DNA from: Planctomycetota bacterium
GTDB taxonomy: Bacteria > Planctomycetota > SZUA-567 > H5-PLA8
DNA length: 64,000 bases
Assembly (NCBI GenBank): GCA_023150555.1
Contig: JAKLKQ010000005.1
Span: 62,001 to 126,000, forward strand
Reading direction: 5' to 3'
Under the pieces are notes generated by a model. The model worked only from the letters and a program-made list of their open reading frames with translations. It made no database searches and was not told the DNA's origin. Below, one piece after another: positions 8,919 to 17,575 of the stretch. Position 1 is the stretch's first letter. Each line of letters opens with the position of its first letter. The position numbers and the translations under genes are program-made.

Positions 8919-9899
8919 CTACTCTTTCATGCCGTCCAGCAGCGGCATCTTTGACCGCTCGTTTTCGTCGTAGGCGTCGACGATGCGTTGGACCAGTGGG
9001 TGGCGGACGATGTCTTGGCGCTGCAGGAGCACGAAGGCGACGTCGTCGATGCCTTTCAGCACCTCCTGCGCGTGGGCCAGGCCCGAACGGTCGCCTTCCG
9101 GAAGGTCGACCTGCGTGATGTCGCCGGTGACGACGGCTCGGGCGTCGCGCCCGAGGCGGGTGAGGAACATCTTCATCTGCTTGGGCGTGGTGTTTTGTGC
9201 TTCGTCGAGGATCACGAAGGCGTTGTTGAGCGTGCGGCCGCGCATGAAGGCCAGCGGCGCGACCTCGATGACGCCCTGCTCGAGCATTCGCGTCACCTGC
9301 TGCGGGCCCAGCAGATCGTGGATCGCGTCGTAGAGCGGGCGCAGGTACGGATTGACCTTCTCGCGCAGGTCGCCGGGCAGGAAGCCCAGGTGCTCGCCGG
9401 CTTCCACCGCCGGGCGCACCAGGATCAGGCGGTGCACGCGGTTGCGCATCAGCGCGTCGACGGCCATGGCCACGGCGAGGTACGTCTTGCCCGAACCCGC
9501 CGGGCCGATGGCGAAGACGATGTCGTGCGATCGGATCGCCTCGATGTACGTGTCTTGCCCGCCGCTGAGCGCGCGCACGCGCCCGGCCAGCAGTTCGTCG
9601 CCTTCGACGGCCGGCTGGTGGCGCTGGCTGCCGCGTGCGTGGTTGTTCTGGACGGAGGCCAAGACCCGGTCCACGTCGTCGTTGTCCAGGTGGTTGCTCT
9701 TGCGGACGATCCGCAGAAGCCCCTGCACGGCGCGCACGCCCTTGTCGACGCTGTTCTCGGCACCGTCGAGGTGCAGGAACTCCTTGCGCGCGACAACGTT
9801 AATGCCGAGGGCATCGCGGATACGGCGAAGGTGGCGGTCGCCGGCCCCGAAGAGGGTCCGGGCGACGGAAAGGTCTTCCAGATCGATCGTCTTGCGCAC
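8919..9899 (-). CDS. phoH: PhoH family ATPase
   Basis: The 326-residue protein has a KH-like N-terminal region (FGAGDRHLRRIRDALGINV) and a P-loop ATPase core with GPAGSGKTYLA at about residues 132-142, LVRPAVEAGEHLGFLPG and the Walker B stretch AFVILDEAQNTTP. VVTGDITQVDLP follows. This is the classical PhoH/YbeZ pattern of about 320 residues. The start is a GTG at 9899. PhoH/YbeZ interacts functionally with YbeY in other bacteria, and both genes lie in this cluster. It is probably co-transcribed with cdsA (40 bp upstream gap) and pgpH. Confidence 0.92.
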   Translation of the reverse strand: MRKTIDLEDLSVARTLFGAGDRHLRRIRDALGINVVARKEFLHLDGAENSVDKGVRAVQGLLRIVRKSNHLDNDDVDRVLASVQNNHARGSQRHQPAVEGDELLAGRVRALSGGQDTYIEAIRSHDIVFAIGPAGSGKTYLAVAMAVDALMRNRVHRLILVRPAVEAGEHLGFLPGDLREKVNPYLRPLYDAIHDLLGPQQVTRMLEQGVIEVAPLAFMRGRTLNNAFVILDEAQNTTPKQMKMFLTRLGRDARAVVTGDITQVDLPEGDRSGLAHAQEVLKGIDDVAFVLLQRQDIVRHPLVQRIVDAYDENERSKMPLLDGMKE

Positions 9900-9939
9900 G
9901 CTTGTCTTACTGCCCTCCAGGAACCGTCCGTGGACCCCC

Positions 9940-10878
9940 TCAGTACTTCAGAAACAGCGGGACCAGGAAGTAGGCCACGGGTCCGGCAACGACCAGGCTG
10001 TCGATGACGTCCATCATGCCGCCGAAGCCGGGGATCACCTGCCCGGCGTCCTTTACGCCTGCTGACCTTTTAAGGACGCTCTCGGCCAAGTCACCCATCA
10101 TACCCGAAAAACCTACCAAAAGTCCAAATATCAAAGTCTCCCAAATGTTAAAATACTCGGCGGGAAACACGGAAAGCCAGTCCATTCTTAGAATTAGAGC
10201 AAGCCCCATGCTGCCCAGCAATCCGGCTAACACGCCCTCGATGGTCTTCCCGGGGCTCAGCATCGGGAAGGCTTTGTGTTTCCCGACCTTGCGCCCGACC
10301 AAGTAGGCGGCCACGTCGCACCCTTTTGATACCACGATGGTTGCGATCACCATCTTGGTCCCGAAGGTGTTCCAGTCGTTGCCGCCGATGTAGCTGTCGG
10401 TGCCCATATGGCGGAGTTTCAGCACGAAGGACGGCAGGAACCAGAGGTAGATCAGGCCCAGGCAGGTCACCCCCAGGCCGCCCAAACTGGCCGGGTACTT
10501 CCGGCGGTGCGCGGTCAGCAGAAACGCCCCCAGCACTGCCGCCGCCATCGCGAAGTTGAGCAGGTTGTTGGCGTCCTGCGAGAGCTTGAAGGCCGCCGTC
10601 ATGTTCTCGCTGGTGGTGAAACGGTTCAGCCCGGCGTTGTGCATCGTCCAGCAGTGCGCCGCGACCAGCGCACAGCCGGCCAGCGTGCCCCAGTTCGAGA
10701 AGGTCTGGTGTCCGGCCGCTCGGCACATCGGCCAGAACTCGCGGAAGGCCAGGAACGCTACAATGAGAAAATAGGAGTGCAGAAGCCAACTGCCCGTGAG
10801 ATACGAGTAATCGAACCACATGGCCGCGATCAGCAGCAAGATCATGGCCATGGCGGCGAGGAAGCGTTTGAGCAGCAT
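9940..10878 (-). CDS. cdsA: Phosphatidate cytidylyltransferase
   Basis: CdsA makes CDP-diacylglycerol from phosphatidate and CTP, the entry to phospholipid synthesis. The 312-residue polytopic protein has about eight hydrophobic segments and ends with the family signature SVLKRSAGVKDAGQVIPGFG at about residues 265-284. The signature deviates from the consensus: the H of GHGG is F (GFGG) and the following D-R is D-V. The gene lies 6 bp downstream of uppS, the usual pairing of the undecaprenyl and phospholipid precursor enzymes. Confidence 0.9.
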   Translation of the reverse strand: MLLKRFLAAMAMILLLIAAMWFDYSYLTGSWLLHSYFLIVAFLAFREFWPMCRAAGHQTFSNWGTLAGCALVAAHCWTMHNAGLNRFTTSENMTAAFKLSQDANNLLNFAMAAAVLGAFLLTAHRRKYPASLGGLGVTCLGLIYLWFLPSFVLKLRHMGTDSYIGGNDWNTFGTKMVIATIVVSKGCDVAAYLVGRKVGKHKAFPMLSPGKTIEGVLAGLLGSMGLALILRMDWLSVFPAEYFNIWETLIFGLLVGFSGMMGDLAESVLKRSAGVKDAGQVIPGFGGMMDVIDSLVVAGPVAYFLVPLFLKY

Positions 10879-10884
10879 GCGCGA

Positions 10885-11664
10885 CTACCGGGGCTCAACG
10901 TCCGAAGGCGCCGCCGCCAGCGCGTGGATGGCTTCGGCCACGTCGGCGCGGCGGAAGTTGGGCCAGCACGTGTCGGTGACGTGGAAGAACGCGTCGCAGG
11001 CCTGCCAGAGCAGGAAGTTGCTGACGCGGCGTTCGCCCGCCGTGCGGATCAGCAGGTCCACCGGCGGGATGCCCGCGCTGTGCAGCGCAGCTTCCACGGC
11101 GGCCGCGTCAATGCGTTCAGGCGCCAGGTCTCCCCGCGCGGCCTGTGCGGAAAGGTCGCGCGCGGCGTCCAGGAGTTCCTCGTGGGATCCGTAGCTCAGC
11201 GCCAGGCACAGCGTCAAACCAGAATTGCCGGCGGTGTGGGTTTGCGCCTTCTCGAGGCATGAGAGCACATCGCCGGGCAGGCGGTGCACGCCTCCGATGG
11301 ACGTCAGCCGCACCTTGTTGGCGTGGAGTTCATCTAGCTCTTCGACGAGATAGCGTTTGAGCAGGCGCATCAGGTACTGCACTTCCTTGCGCGGGCGCTG
11401 CCAGTTCTCGGTGCTAAAGGCGTACAGCGTTAGGGCCTGCACATGGGTCTGCCCGCAGTAACGCACCACGTCGCGCACGGCCTCGACGCCGGCTTCGTGC
11501 CCTCGGATGCGCACCAGGCCGCGCTGACGCGCCCAGCGCCCGTTGCCGTCCATGATGATCGCGACGTGCCGCGGCATCGCCGCGCGCGGGACGGGCGGCT
11601 TCAGGGTCGGCCAGATGGGAACGCTCTTGCGGCGTCCGCCGTTGCCTGCGTCTGCTCGTGCCAC
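10885..11664 (-). CDS. uppS: Isoprenyl transferase (undecaprenyl diphosphate synthase)
   Basis: The cis-prenyltransferase makes the C55 carrier lipid for cell-wall and glycan synthesis. The 259-residue product has HVAIIMDGNGRWARQRG (catalytic Asp of MDGNGRWA at about residue 39), YAFSTENWQRP, and the C-terminal RTAGERRVSNFLLWQ region. The annotated start is a GTG at 11664; a second candidate is the internal ATG before PRHVAIIMDG (residue 30), which would match the usual length better. It heads the uppS-cdsA-phoH-pgpH-ybeY run, 79 bp after the glycoside-hydrolase-like gene. Confidence 0.93.
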   Translation of the reverse strand: MARADAGNGGRRKSVPIWPTLKPPVPRAAMPRHVAIIMDGNGRWARQRGLVRIRGHEAGVEAVRDVVRYCGQTHVQALTLYAFSTENWQRPRKEVQYLMRLLKRYLVEELDELHANKVRLTSIGGVHRLPGDVLSCLEKAQTHTAGNSGLTLCLALSYGSHEELLDAARDLSAQAARGDLAPERIDAAAVEAALHSAGIPPVDLLIRTAGERRVSNFLLWQACDAFFHVTDTCWPNFRRADVAEAIHALAAAPSDVEPR

Positions 11665-11743
11665 GCGCCGGGCTGCTCCGCTCGTCTGGTACGGGAAAGG
11701 AAGGGATTGTACGGGGCTTTGGCACCCCGGGCAAGGCGCGCCG

Positions 11744-14458
11744 TCAGCGCGTGACGATCGCGTACAGCGCGTCGGGCGGAAGCATGACGGTGACCGAGCC
11801 GTCCGGGTTGCGCAGGACCTTCAGTTCGGCCTTGCGGTAGCCGTGCTCGTCGAGCGCCGTCGCCGTGGCGATTGAAATCCTGAAGGTGATGCGCGCGTCG
11901 ATCTTCTTCACGTTCAGCGGCGGGCCGCCCAGGTCCTGGATCTTGCCGGCGTCGTCCACGCGCCAGCCGTAGGGCTGTTCCTCGGTGAAGGCCTGCACGA
12001 GGATGCGCTTGGAACTCTTCAGCGGCTGGCCGTCCAGGGAGACGGCCTGCAGCGTGGCGTACTCGTTCTTCGATGCGAAGCTCACGTCGGCCGCGTCGAT
12101 CGAGGCGGCCTTGTTCAGGAAGCCCGTCACGCCCTGCGCCTTTGGCGTGTTGATCGTGACCAGGCCCGTGCCGTAGTCCCAGTTCAGCTCGCCGGTGGCG
12201 CTCTTGATCAGCTTCTTCCCGCCGTCGACGTAAGGATTGAGGTCTCCGGCTTTCGGCGGCGAGGGCGAGTCCGCAAACCGCCGCACCACGCGGCCGACCA
12301 GGAAGGCGCGCGGATCCAGCGCCGCACCGCCGCGGGCATTCCCGCCCCCGGGGGCATCGGCGGCCCGCAGCGCGTCGAGGCTCTGGTCCTCCGCAGCGCC
12401 CGAGCCCTTCAAGGCGAAGAGGTCGTCGGGGCGCAGAGTCTCCTCGAAGACGGGGGCCGCCTGCTTTATATAGCCGCGCCGGTACTGCAGGGCCGCGGCG
12501 GGGAACTGGCCCAGCACGCTGGGCACCGAGACCGGGAACTTCGGTGTGTCCGAGGCCCAGTCCGGGCCGTTGACGGCGAACAGGAAGTACGCGTCGATGC
12601 CCTGCAGCGCGCCGTAAGCGCTGAGCAGGAAGGCGTTGTCTGCGCGCAGGCGGTTGGGCATCGTCCAGCCGATCTCGCTTACGATCTGCGGGTGCCCGGC
12701 GGTGGTTACGACGCCCAGCGGCGCGGCGGCCGGGTCCAGCACGGCGGCGCGGTCGCCGAAGGTATCGCCCACGCTGACGGCGTAGCTGGCGCGCGGGCCG
12801 CTGTGCTTGCCGCCGAAGTAGGCGTGGCGGTCGATCACGTCGCCGGCGGCGTAGGTCCAGCGTTCGACGGGCTGCAGCACGCGCTCGTCGGCGGTCTTCC
12901 AGTTGCTTGCGCTGACCAGGTTCTTCGCGCCGCATTCCTCGTGAAAGAACTTCGCTGTCTGCGCGTAGAAGTCGCGCTGCGTCTCGGCCAAAAAGCGCAC
13001 CTGCTCGCCGATGCGCGCGCGCTTGTCCGGCGCGCCCTTGCCCGCGCCGTCGGCAGTCATGTGCCACGCGTCGAAGAGGCCCGCGCGCCCGCCGGCCGCG
13101 TCGTCGTCCTTGTGCTTGGTGCCCGGCCATTGGCCCAGGGCCTTGGCCAGCGAGCCGTGGCGCTTGGCCAGCCATGCGCCGAACTGCCGCTCCAGTTTCG
13201 CCATCTGCGCGGCGGGGATGTTCTTCTCGCCGAAGGTCCAGAAAAAGAAGCTGTCCTCGTTGATGACTTCGACGATCGCCACCGCAGGATCCTGCCCCGG
13301 CGCGAGCTTGGTGTGTGGATTGACGGCGGTCAGCAGCGCCTTGGCCCAGCTCTTGTAGATCTGCTGCATGCGCGGTTCGAAGTAGAGCAGCGCGAAGGGC
13401 TTCTTGTTCTGGATCGTGTCATAGCCGCCCAGGCCATAGGCCGGCTTCACGTCGAACCAGAGCGGGAAATAGAAGCTGAGCTTGGTGTAGATGCCCTGCT
13501 TTTTCAGCGCGGCGATGAAGTAATGCAGCTTGGCGAGGAACGCGGCATCGACCTGCGCGGGGTCGCGGGCGTTCGGGTCGAAGATGGCGCCGTGAAAGCG
13601 GACCATGTTCACGCCGCACTTGGCCAGGCGCGCGGCGAGGTAATCGACTTGCGCGGACGCCAGTTGCACGATGCCCGGCCCGCAGTTGACCGCCCAGAAG
13701 CGCACCGGAGTGCCGTCGCCCAGTGCGAATCCGTCGCCGGCGGCCTTCACGAAGCCCGTCGCGCCGGCTTCCTTCTCGTTGAGTTCGCGCAGATCCAGCA
13801 GCGCGTCCTTGCCGAACGCGTCGGGGTCGGGTTCGAAGGCCCACCAGCCCGGCGCGGCGAGGCCGCTCTTCTGGTCCGGCTTCATGTTGCTGCGCGCGGT
13901 GAAGGGCCCCGGCGTGAGCACGAAACAGTCGAAGCAGGCTGCGGCGTCCTCGCCTTCCTGCGCCAGCAGCCGCAGTTCAAAGGCGTGCGCGCCCTTCTTC
14001 AGGTCCACCGCGCCGAGGCTGATCCAGTTCGCGCAGATGTGGGTCTGGAACTCGAAGCTGTCCAGCAGCCCCACGTCACGACCGCAAGACTTCCATTCAC
14101 CTGTATCGAAGCGCCACTTGAAGGGCCCGTGCTTCCAGAACTTGCGCGCGTAGAAGTTGTAGGTCCCGTCGGCCGGCACGTCGATCTTGTACTTCGCGAA
14201 GACCTCGTCCTTGCCGCGCTTGCCGCCGTTGTTGAGCCAGTTCTCGCCGCTCAAGCCTTCCTTTTTCTTGAGCCACGAGACCGAGAAAGCCTGGTTCGAG
14301 AAGTTGTGTTCGGCAGCGGCCTCGCCTTCCCACCAAACATAAAAAGGTTTTTCTGCGGCGGCGTGGACGAGCGCGCACGACGCGCATAAAAGGAGCAAGG
14401 CGGCCAGGGAGGGCGCGGGGGTGCGCGTGGAACCTGTTGTCTTGCGTGCAGTTGGCAT
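11744..14458 (-). CDS. Secreted GH-A clan glycoside hydrolase-like protein
   Basis: The ATG at 14458 has a GGAGG 8-9 nt upstream and is followed by a signal peptide (LAALLLLCASCALVHAAAEK), giving 904 residues. Frame continues upstream but without such support. Residues about 40-190 form a carbohydrate-binding-like beta domain (WWEGEAAAEHNFSNQ...ADGTYNFYARKFW). Residues about 245-690 look like a (beta/alpha)8 barrel: RFWAVNCGPG, VNMVRFHGAIFDPNAR, an N-E pair at about residue 401 (VEVINED, acid/base candidate) and E at about 595 (IVSEIGW, nucleophile candidate). The C-terminal 200 residues appear beta-rich. Assignment to a GH family and substrate is not possible by eye. Confidence 0.75.
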   Translation of the reverse strand: MPTARKTTGSTRTPAPSLAALLLLCASCALVHAAAEKPFYVWWEGEAAAEHNFSNQAFSVSWLKKKEGLSGENWLNNGGKRGKDEVFAKYKIDVPADGTYNFYARKFWKHGPFKWRFDTGEWKSCGRDVGLLDSFEFQTHICANWISLGAVDLKKGAHAFELRLLAQEGEDAAACFDCFVLTPGPFTARSNMKPDQKSGLAAPGWWAFEPDPDAFGKDALLDLRELNEKEAGATGFVKAAGDGFALGDGTPVRFWAVNCGPGIVQLASAQVDYLAARLAKCGVNMVRFHGAIFDPNARDPAQVDAAFLAKLHYFIAALKKQGIYTKLSFYFPLWFDVKPAYGLGGYDTIQNKKPFALLYFEPRMQQIYKSWAKALLTAVNPHTKLAPGQDPAVAIVEVINEDSFFFWTFGEKNIPAAQMAKLERQFGAWLAKRHGSLAKALGQWPGTKHKDDDAAGGRAGLFDAWHMTADGAGKGAPDKRARIGEQVRFLAETQRDFYAQTAKFFHEECGAKNLVSASNWKTADERVLQPVERWTYAAGDVIDRHAYFGGKHSGPRASYAVSVGDTFGDRAAVLDPAAAPLGVVTTAGHPQIVSEIGWTMPNRLRADNAFLLSAYGALQGIDAYFLFAVNGPDWASDTPKFPVSVPSVLGQFPAAALQYRRGYIKQAAPVFEETLRPDDLFALKGSGAAEDQSLDALRAADAPGGGNARGGAALDPRAFLVGRVVRRFADSPSPPKAGDLNPYVDGGKKLIKSATGELNWDYGTGLVTINTPKAQGVTGFLNKAASIDAADVSFASKNEYATLQAVSLDGQPLKSSKRILVQAFTEEQPYGWRVDDAGKIQDLGGPPLNVKKIDARITFRISIATATALDEHGYRKAELKVLRNPDGSVTVMLPPDALYAIVTR

Positions 14459-14565
14459 TGTTGGGCCTCCGGGTTCGACGGACGAGCCCCTCGCTTTGCG
14501 GCGCGGAATCGTCAGCATCGAAGCGCCTTTGCGCATGAATTTTCTGCCGCGCGGCAAGCCTCTCC

Positions 14566-14594
14566 TTGACACTAGCAGTTTGCTAACTTATACG
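14566..14594 (+). promoter_or_regulatory. Sigma-70 type promoter for the ATP synthase operon
   Basis: TTGACA at 14566-14571 is separated by 17 bp from TATACG at 14589-14594, pointing into the atp operon with a leader of about 200 nt. The spacer contains a small dyad TAGCA-GTT-TGCTA (14573-14585) that could be an operator. This is read directly; use in vivo is inferred. The remainder of the 345-bp gap (14459-14803) shows no gene. Confidence 0.6.
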
Positions 14595-14779
14595 GCTTCT
14601 GCTCATTAAAAGTTGTCGCCTTTGCGTTCCCGGAAGATGCACCTGGTGAGCGCATCCCATTGGGCCGCCATTTGCTTTTGCGTTCGCCGCCAAGGCGGGG
14701 CAGGGCGAGCGACTGGCGCCGATGGATGCATCCCAAAGTGCAGCGGGAACGGTCCAGGCGCAAATCGTAACACCTGAGC

Positions 14780-14799
14780 GGTCCTCCATTTAAAGGACC
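14780..14799 (+). promoter_or_regulatory. Hairpin over the first ribosome binding site of the atp operon
   Basis: GGTCCT at 14780-14785 pairs with AGGACC at 14794-14799 around an 8-nt loop. The 3' arm overlaps the AAAGGA Shine-Dalgarno element of the next gene (ATG at 14804). When folded it would hide the site, so translation of the first gene may be controlled or deliberately weak. The pairing is seen in the sequence; the regulatory role is inferred. Confidence 0.45.
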
Positions 14800-14803
14800 T
14801 GCG

Positions 14804-15088
14804 ATGCCCGAGGCGCCCGAAGAGCAGAAGCGGACGCCCGCGGGAACATCGCCCGGTTCGCCGCCGCCGCCGAAAGGCGCCGGGGCGGGCGGGAAGGACG
14901 GTCCGCCGGGCCTGAACGCGGTCCGCTTCATGGGCGTGGGCCTGCAGTTCGCCGCGACGGTGGGACTCTTCGCCTGGGTGGGCTACTGGCTGGACGGGAA
15001 GTACGGGTGGGATCCTTGGGCGGTGACGGTCTGCACGCTGCTTGGGGTGGGCCTTGCGACCTACCACCTGTTGAAGGAGACCGCTTGA
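14804..15088 (+). CDS. atpZ: AtpZ/AtpI-type small membrane protein of the ATP synthase operon
   Basis: The 94-residue protein has a Pro/Gly/Lys-rich N-terminus (about 1-36) and two hydrophobic hairpin helices (VGLQFAATVGLFAWVGYWLD and WAVTVCTLLGVGLATYHLL). The G-Y-x-L-D-x-K-x-G motif between them is the hallmark of the AtpZ family (putative F0F1 ATPase subunit), whose members help c-ring assembly or Mg2+ handling. It opens the operon and its stop overlaps the next start (TTGA). Confidence 0.82.
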   Translation: MPEAPEEQKRTPAGTSPGSPPPPKGAGAGGKDGPPGLNAVRFMGVGLQFAATVGLFAWVGYWLDGKYGWDPWAVTVCTLLGVGLATYHLLKETA

Positions 15089-15513
15089 GTTCGGAGGCGG
15101 GCGTGGGATTCGGCGTGCGTATCTCGATCGAGTTGGCGGCGATCGGCTTGGGTTTGGCGGGCGGCGTGATTGCCTGCGCCGAGACGGTGGGGCCGCCCGT
15201 CGAGGTCTACGCGGGCGCTCTGGGCGGCGGATTGATCGGCGTGGCAGGGTTGGTGTTTGTCGGTGTCATCCTGCGCGCGCACAAGAAGTCGCCGGACGGA
15301 AAGATGGGCCGCTGGGATGTCTGGGGCCTCTGGGGCCTCGGCATGCTGGTGCGCTTGGCGATGTTGGGCGCGCTGGTGATGGGCTTCTGGCGCCAGTTCG
15401 GTTCGGAGCAGTCGGCGGCGATGTACAGCATGGCGGCGGTGTACGCCGTTCTGCATTTCTGGGAAACGTCCGTGCTGTACCGCGGAACACCGGTTCAAGG
15501 CACAAAGGCTTAG
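15085..15513 (+). CDS. atpI: ATP synthase subunit I-like membrane protein
   Basis: A TTG start at 15085 overlaps the previous stop and is preceded by AAGGAGA at 15074-15080; the frame is open further upstream but that would overlap atpZ almost entirely. The 142-residue product has four hydrophobic segments (about residues 12-30, 40-62, 76-100, 110-125), matching the small polytopic AtpI proteins located ahead of atpB. AtpI acts in c-ring assembly in other bacteria. Sequence similarity is judged on topology and position, so the name is tentative. Confidence 0.7.
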   Translation: MSSEAGVGFGVRISIELAAIGLGLAGGVIACAETVGPPVEVYAGALGGGLIGVAGLVFVGVILRAHKKSPDGKMGRWDVWGLWGLGMLVRLAMLGALVMGFWRQFGSEQSAAMYSMAAVYAVLHFWETSVLYRGTPVQGTKA

Positions 15514-15519
15514 GAACGC

Positions 15520-16485
15520 ATGTCCGAAGCGGCCAAGTCCTCAGCAGAGCAAGCCGGCCACGAAGCCGCCGACGGCGCGCACGAGGCTCCTGCGGGCCAC
15601 GAAGCGCACGGCGCGGGCGAAGGCCACGGGAAGGTCAAGGAATTCGACGCGTCCCACCACATCCTGGACCACGTGGTGATGGGCCTGAGCACGGACGGCA
15701 AGATCGTCCCCCATCCGTACCACCACGGTGTCGCGGTGGCCGGATACGAGCCGCGAATGGTCGGTCCGTTCAAGCTCGAGTTCACCCGCTACATGCAGGA
15801 CCTGACGGTTGTCGCGGTGCTGCTGTTCGTGGTCATTATGGCCGTCACCCGCAAGGTGTTGGTCGCCGTAAAGAGCGACGAGGCGCCCAAGGGCAAGCTG
15901 GCGAACGCGGTCGAGGCCCTGATCGTGTTCGTGCGCGACGAACTGGTAAAGCCCATCGGCGGAAAGCACCTGGTGCCCTACACGCCGCTGTTCCTCACCT
16001 ACTTCTTCGTGATCCTGGCCTGCAACTTCTCGGGCATGGTGCCCTGGTTCTTCCACGGCGCCACCGCCAGCATCTCGGTCACCGGCGCGCTGGGCGGTTC
16101 GGTCTTCGTCCTGATCCTGATTCTGGGCATGTACAAGCAGGGCGTCGTGAGCTTCTGGGTCCACCTGGTGCCGCACGGCGTGCCTTGGTGGCTGTGGCCG
16201 GTGCTCTTCGTGCTTGAACTGATCGGGCCGATGATCAAGTGCTTCGTGTTGTGCGTCCGTCTGTTCGCGAACATGATCGCCGGTCACCTGATCATCGGCA
16301 ACGTACTGAAGCTGGGCATCTTCGGCGCCGCGGGCGCCGGCGCGGCCGTCACCGGCCTCGCCATCGGCATCCCGCTGGCGCTGGGCGTGAGCATCCTGGA
16401 GATCCTGGTGTGCTTCCTGCAGGCGTACGTGTTCACCATGCTGGCGGTGGTGTTCATCGGCGCGGCGGTGCATCCGGAGCACTAG
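15520..16485 (+). CDS. atpB: ATP synthase Fo subunit a
   Basis: Subunit a forms the proton half-channels next to the c-ring. The 321-residue product has a His/Ala/Glu-rich N-terminal extension of some 50 residues, then the polytopic core. The conserved helix LCVRLFANMIAGHLIIG carries the essential arginine facing the c-ring carboxylate, and the C-terminal helix ends LEILVCFLQAYVFTMLAVVFIGAA. AGGAACGC precedes the ATG. It is followed by atpE after a 101-bp spacer. Confidence 0.96.
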   Translation: MSEAAKSSAEQAGHEAADGAHEAPAGHEAHGAGEGHGKVKEFDASHHILDHVVMGLSTDGKIVPHPYHHGVAVAGYEPRMVGPFKLEFTRYMQDLTVVAVLLFVVIMAVTRKVLVAVKSDEAPKGKLANAVEALIVFVRDELVKPIGGKHLVPYTPLFLTYFFVILACNFSGMVPWFFHGATASISVTGALGGSVFVLILILGMYKQGVVSFWVHLVPHGVPWWLWPVLFVLELIGPMIKCFVLCVRLFANMIAGHLIIGNVLKLGIFGAAGAGAAVTGLAIGIPLALGVSILEILVCFLQAYVFTMLAVVFIGAAVHPEH

Positions 16486-16586
16486 GCGTCGGATTCGGGC
16501 AGTAGAAGAAGGCAAACCTGGTTTCGCCCGCAACAGGCCCGCATGAGCGGTCCACCGGGCGCGGAAAGCGTGGAGGAGGATTAGTA

Positions 16587-16922
16587 ATGGATATCGGTTT
16601 GGCGTTCCTGGGTCTCGGCCTGGGCCTGGGCCTGCTGGTCACGGGCGCGGCGTACGGCATCGGTAAGCTGGCCACCGCGGCCATGGAAGGCATCGCGCGG
16701 CAGCCGGAAGCCGCCGGCAACATCCGCACCACCGCGATCATTCTTGCGGCGCTGATCGAAGGCTTCACTTTCCTTGCGATCATCTTCGTGAACGGCATGG
16801 GCGGCAAGGCGGCGGAGGCGGGTGGCAGGCAGGCCCCCAGGACAGCAGCGCTGGAAAACAAGAGCGCCGTCGCGATGGTTGCTCCCGCGCCGAACGAAGA
16901 CGAACTGGGCCGCGCCAAGTAA
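16587..16922 (+). CDS. atpE: ATP synthase Fo subunit c
   Basis: Subunit c is the ring proteolipid. The 111-residue product shows the Gly-rich first helix (LGLGLGLGLLVTGAAYGIG), the polar loop ARQPEA at about residues 37-42, and the second helix with the proton-carrying Glu at residue 58 (LAALIEGFTFLAI). The residue after Glu58 is Gly, and the E-S/T sodium motif is absent, so proton coupling is likely. Unusually, about 38 hydrophilic Ala/Glu-rich residues follow the second helix; typical c subunits have 75-90 residues and end there. Confidence 0.95.
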   Translation: MDIGLAFLGLGLGLGLLVTGAAYGIGKLATAAMEGIARQPEAAGNIRTTAIILAALIEGFTFLAIIFVNGMGGKAAEAGGRQAPRTAALENKSAVAMVAPAPNEDELGRAK

Positions 16923-17008
16923 CGCGCTGCTTTTGTTTACAGACGCCCGCGAGGGAATCAGGGACGGCACTCTATCCCGTCGTTCCCTCCGGAATTGCGA
17001 GGTGTGAC

Positions 17009-17545
17009 GTGAACATAACGGCAGCGAACAGGCTCCTGGTCATGGCTGCGGGCGACCCCATGCAGCCCGAGGCCCAGGTGCTGCTGTACACGGTCATCGT
17101 CTTCCTGATCCTCCTGGCCTTGCTGTGGAAGTTCGCCTGGGGACCGTTGATGCAGGCGTTGCAGGAGCGCGAGGATCGCATCAACAAGCGCATCAGCGAC
17201 GCCGACAGCAAGTTGAAGGAAGCAGAGGCCAAGGTCGCCGAGTACGAGCGCAAGATCTCCCACGCCAAGGAAGAGGCCGCGGAGATCATTGCCGAAGGAA
17301 AGCGTGACGTCGAGAAGGTCCGCGAGGAGATCCAGGCCGCCGCCAATACCGAAGCGCAGCGGACCCTGGAGCGCGCCAAGCGCGAGATCGAGCTTGCCAA
17401 GGACGCCGCCGTCCAGGAGTTACGCGATCGCCTCGTCGACCTGACCGCCGAGATGGCTGCCCGGGTGATCGAACGCGAAGTGAAGCCCGAGGACCACCGG
17501 CGCTTCGTCGAGGAAGCCATCGGGCAGGTGGAGAAGGCCCGCTGA
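17009..17545 (+). CDS. atpF: ATP synthase Fo subunit b
   Basis: The peripheral-stalk subunit has one TM helix at about residues 24-42 (VLLYTVIVFLILLALLWKF) and then a long charged coiled coil rich in Ala, Glu, Lys and Arg to residue 178. A GTG at 17009 is the annotated start, with GCGAGG upstream; an ATG at 17042 is a shorter alternative. Its stop is 30 bp before atpH. Only one b-type gene is present, so the stalk is presumably a homodimer. Confidence 0.93.
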   Translation: MNITAANRLLVMAAGDPMQPEAQVLLYTVIVFLILLALLWKFAWGPLMQALQEREDRINKRISDADSKLKEAEAKVAEYERKISHAKEEAAEIIAEGKRDVEKVREEIQAAANTEAQRTLERAKREIELAKDAAVQELRDRLVDLTAEMAARVIEREVKPEDHRRFVEEAIGQVEKAR

Positions 17546-17575
17546 CGCGGGTCTTCGGATAAAGCGGGAGCACGA

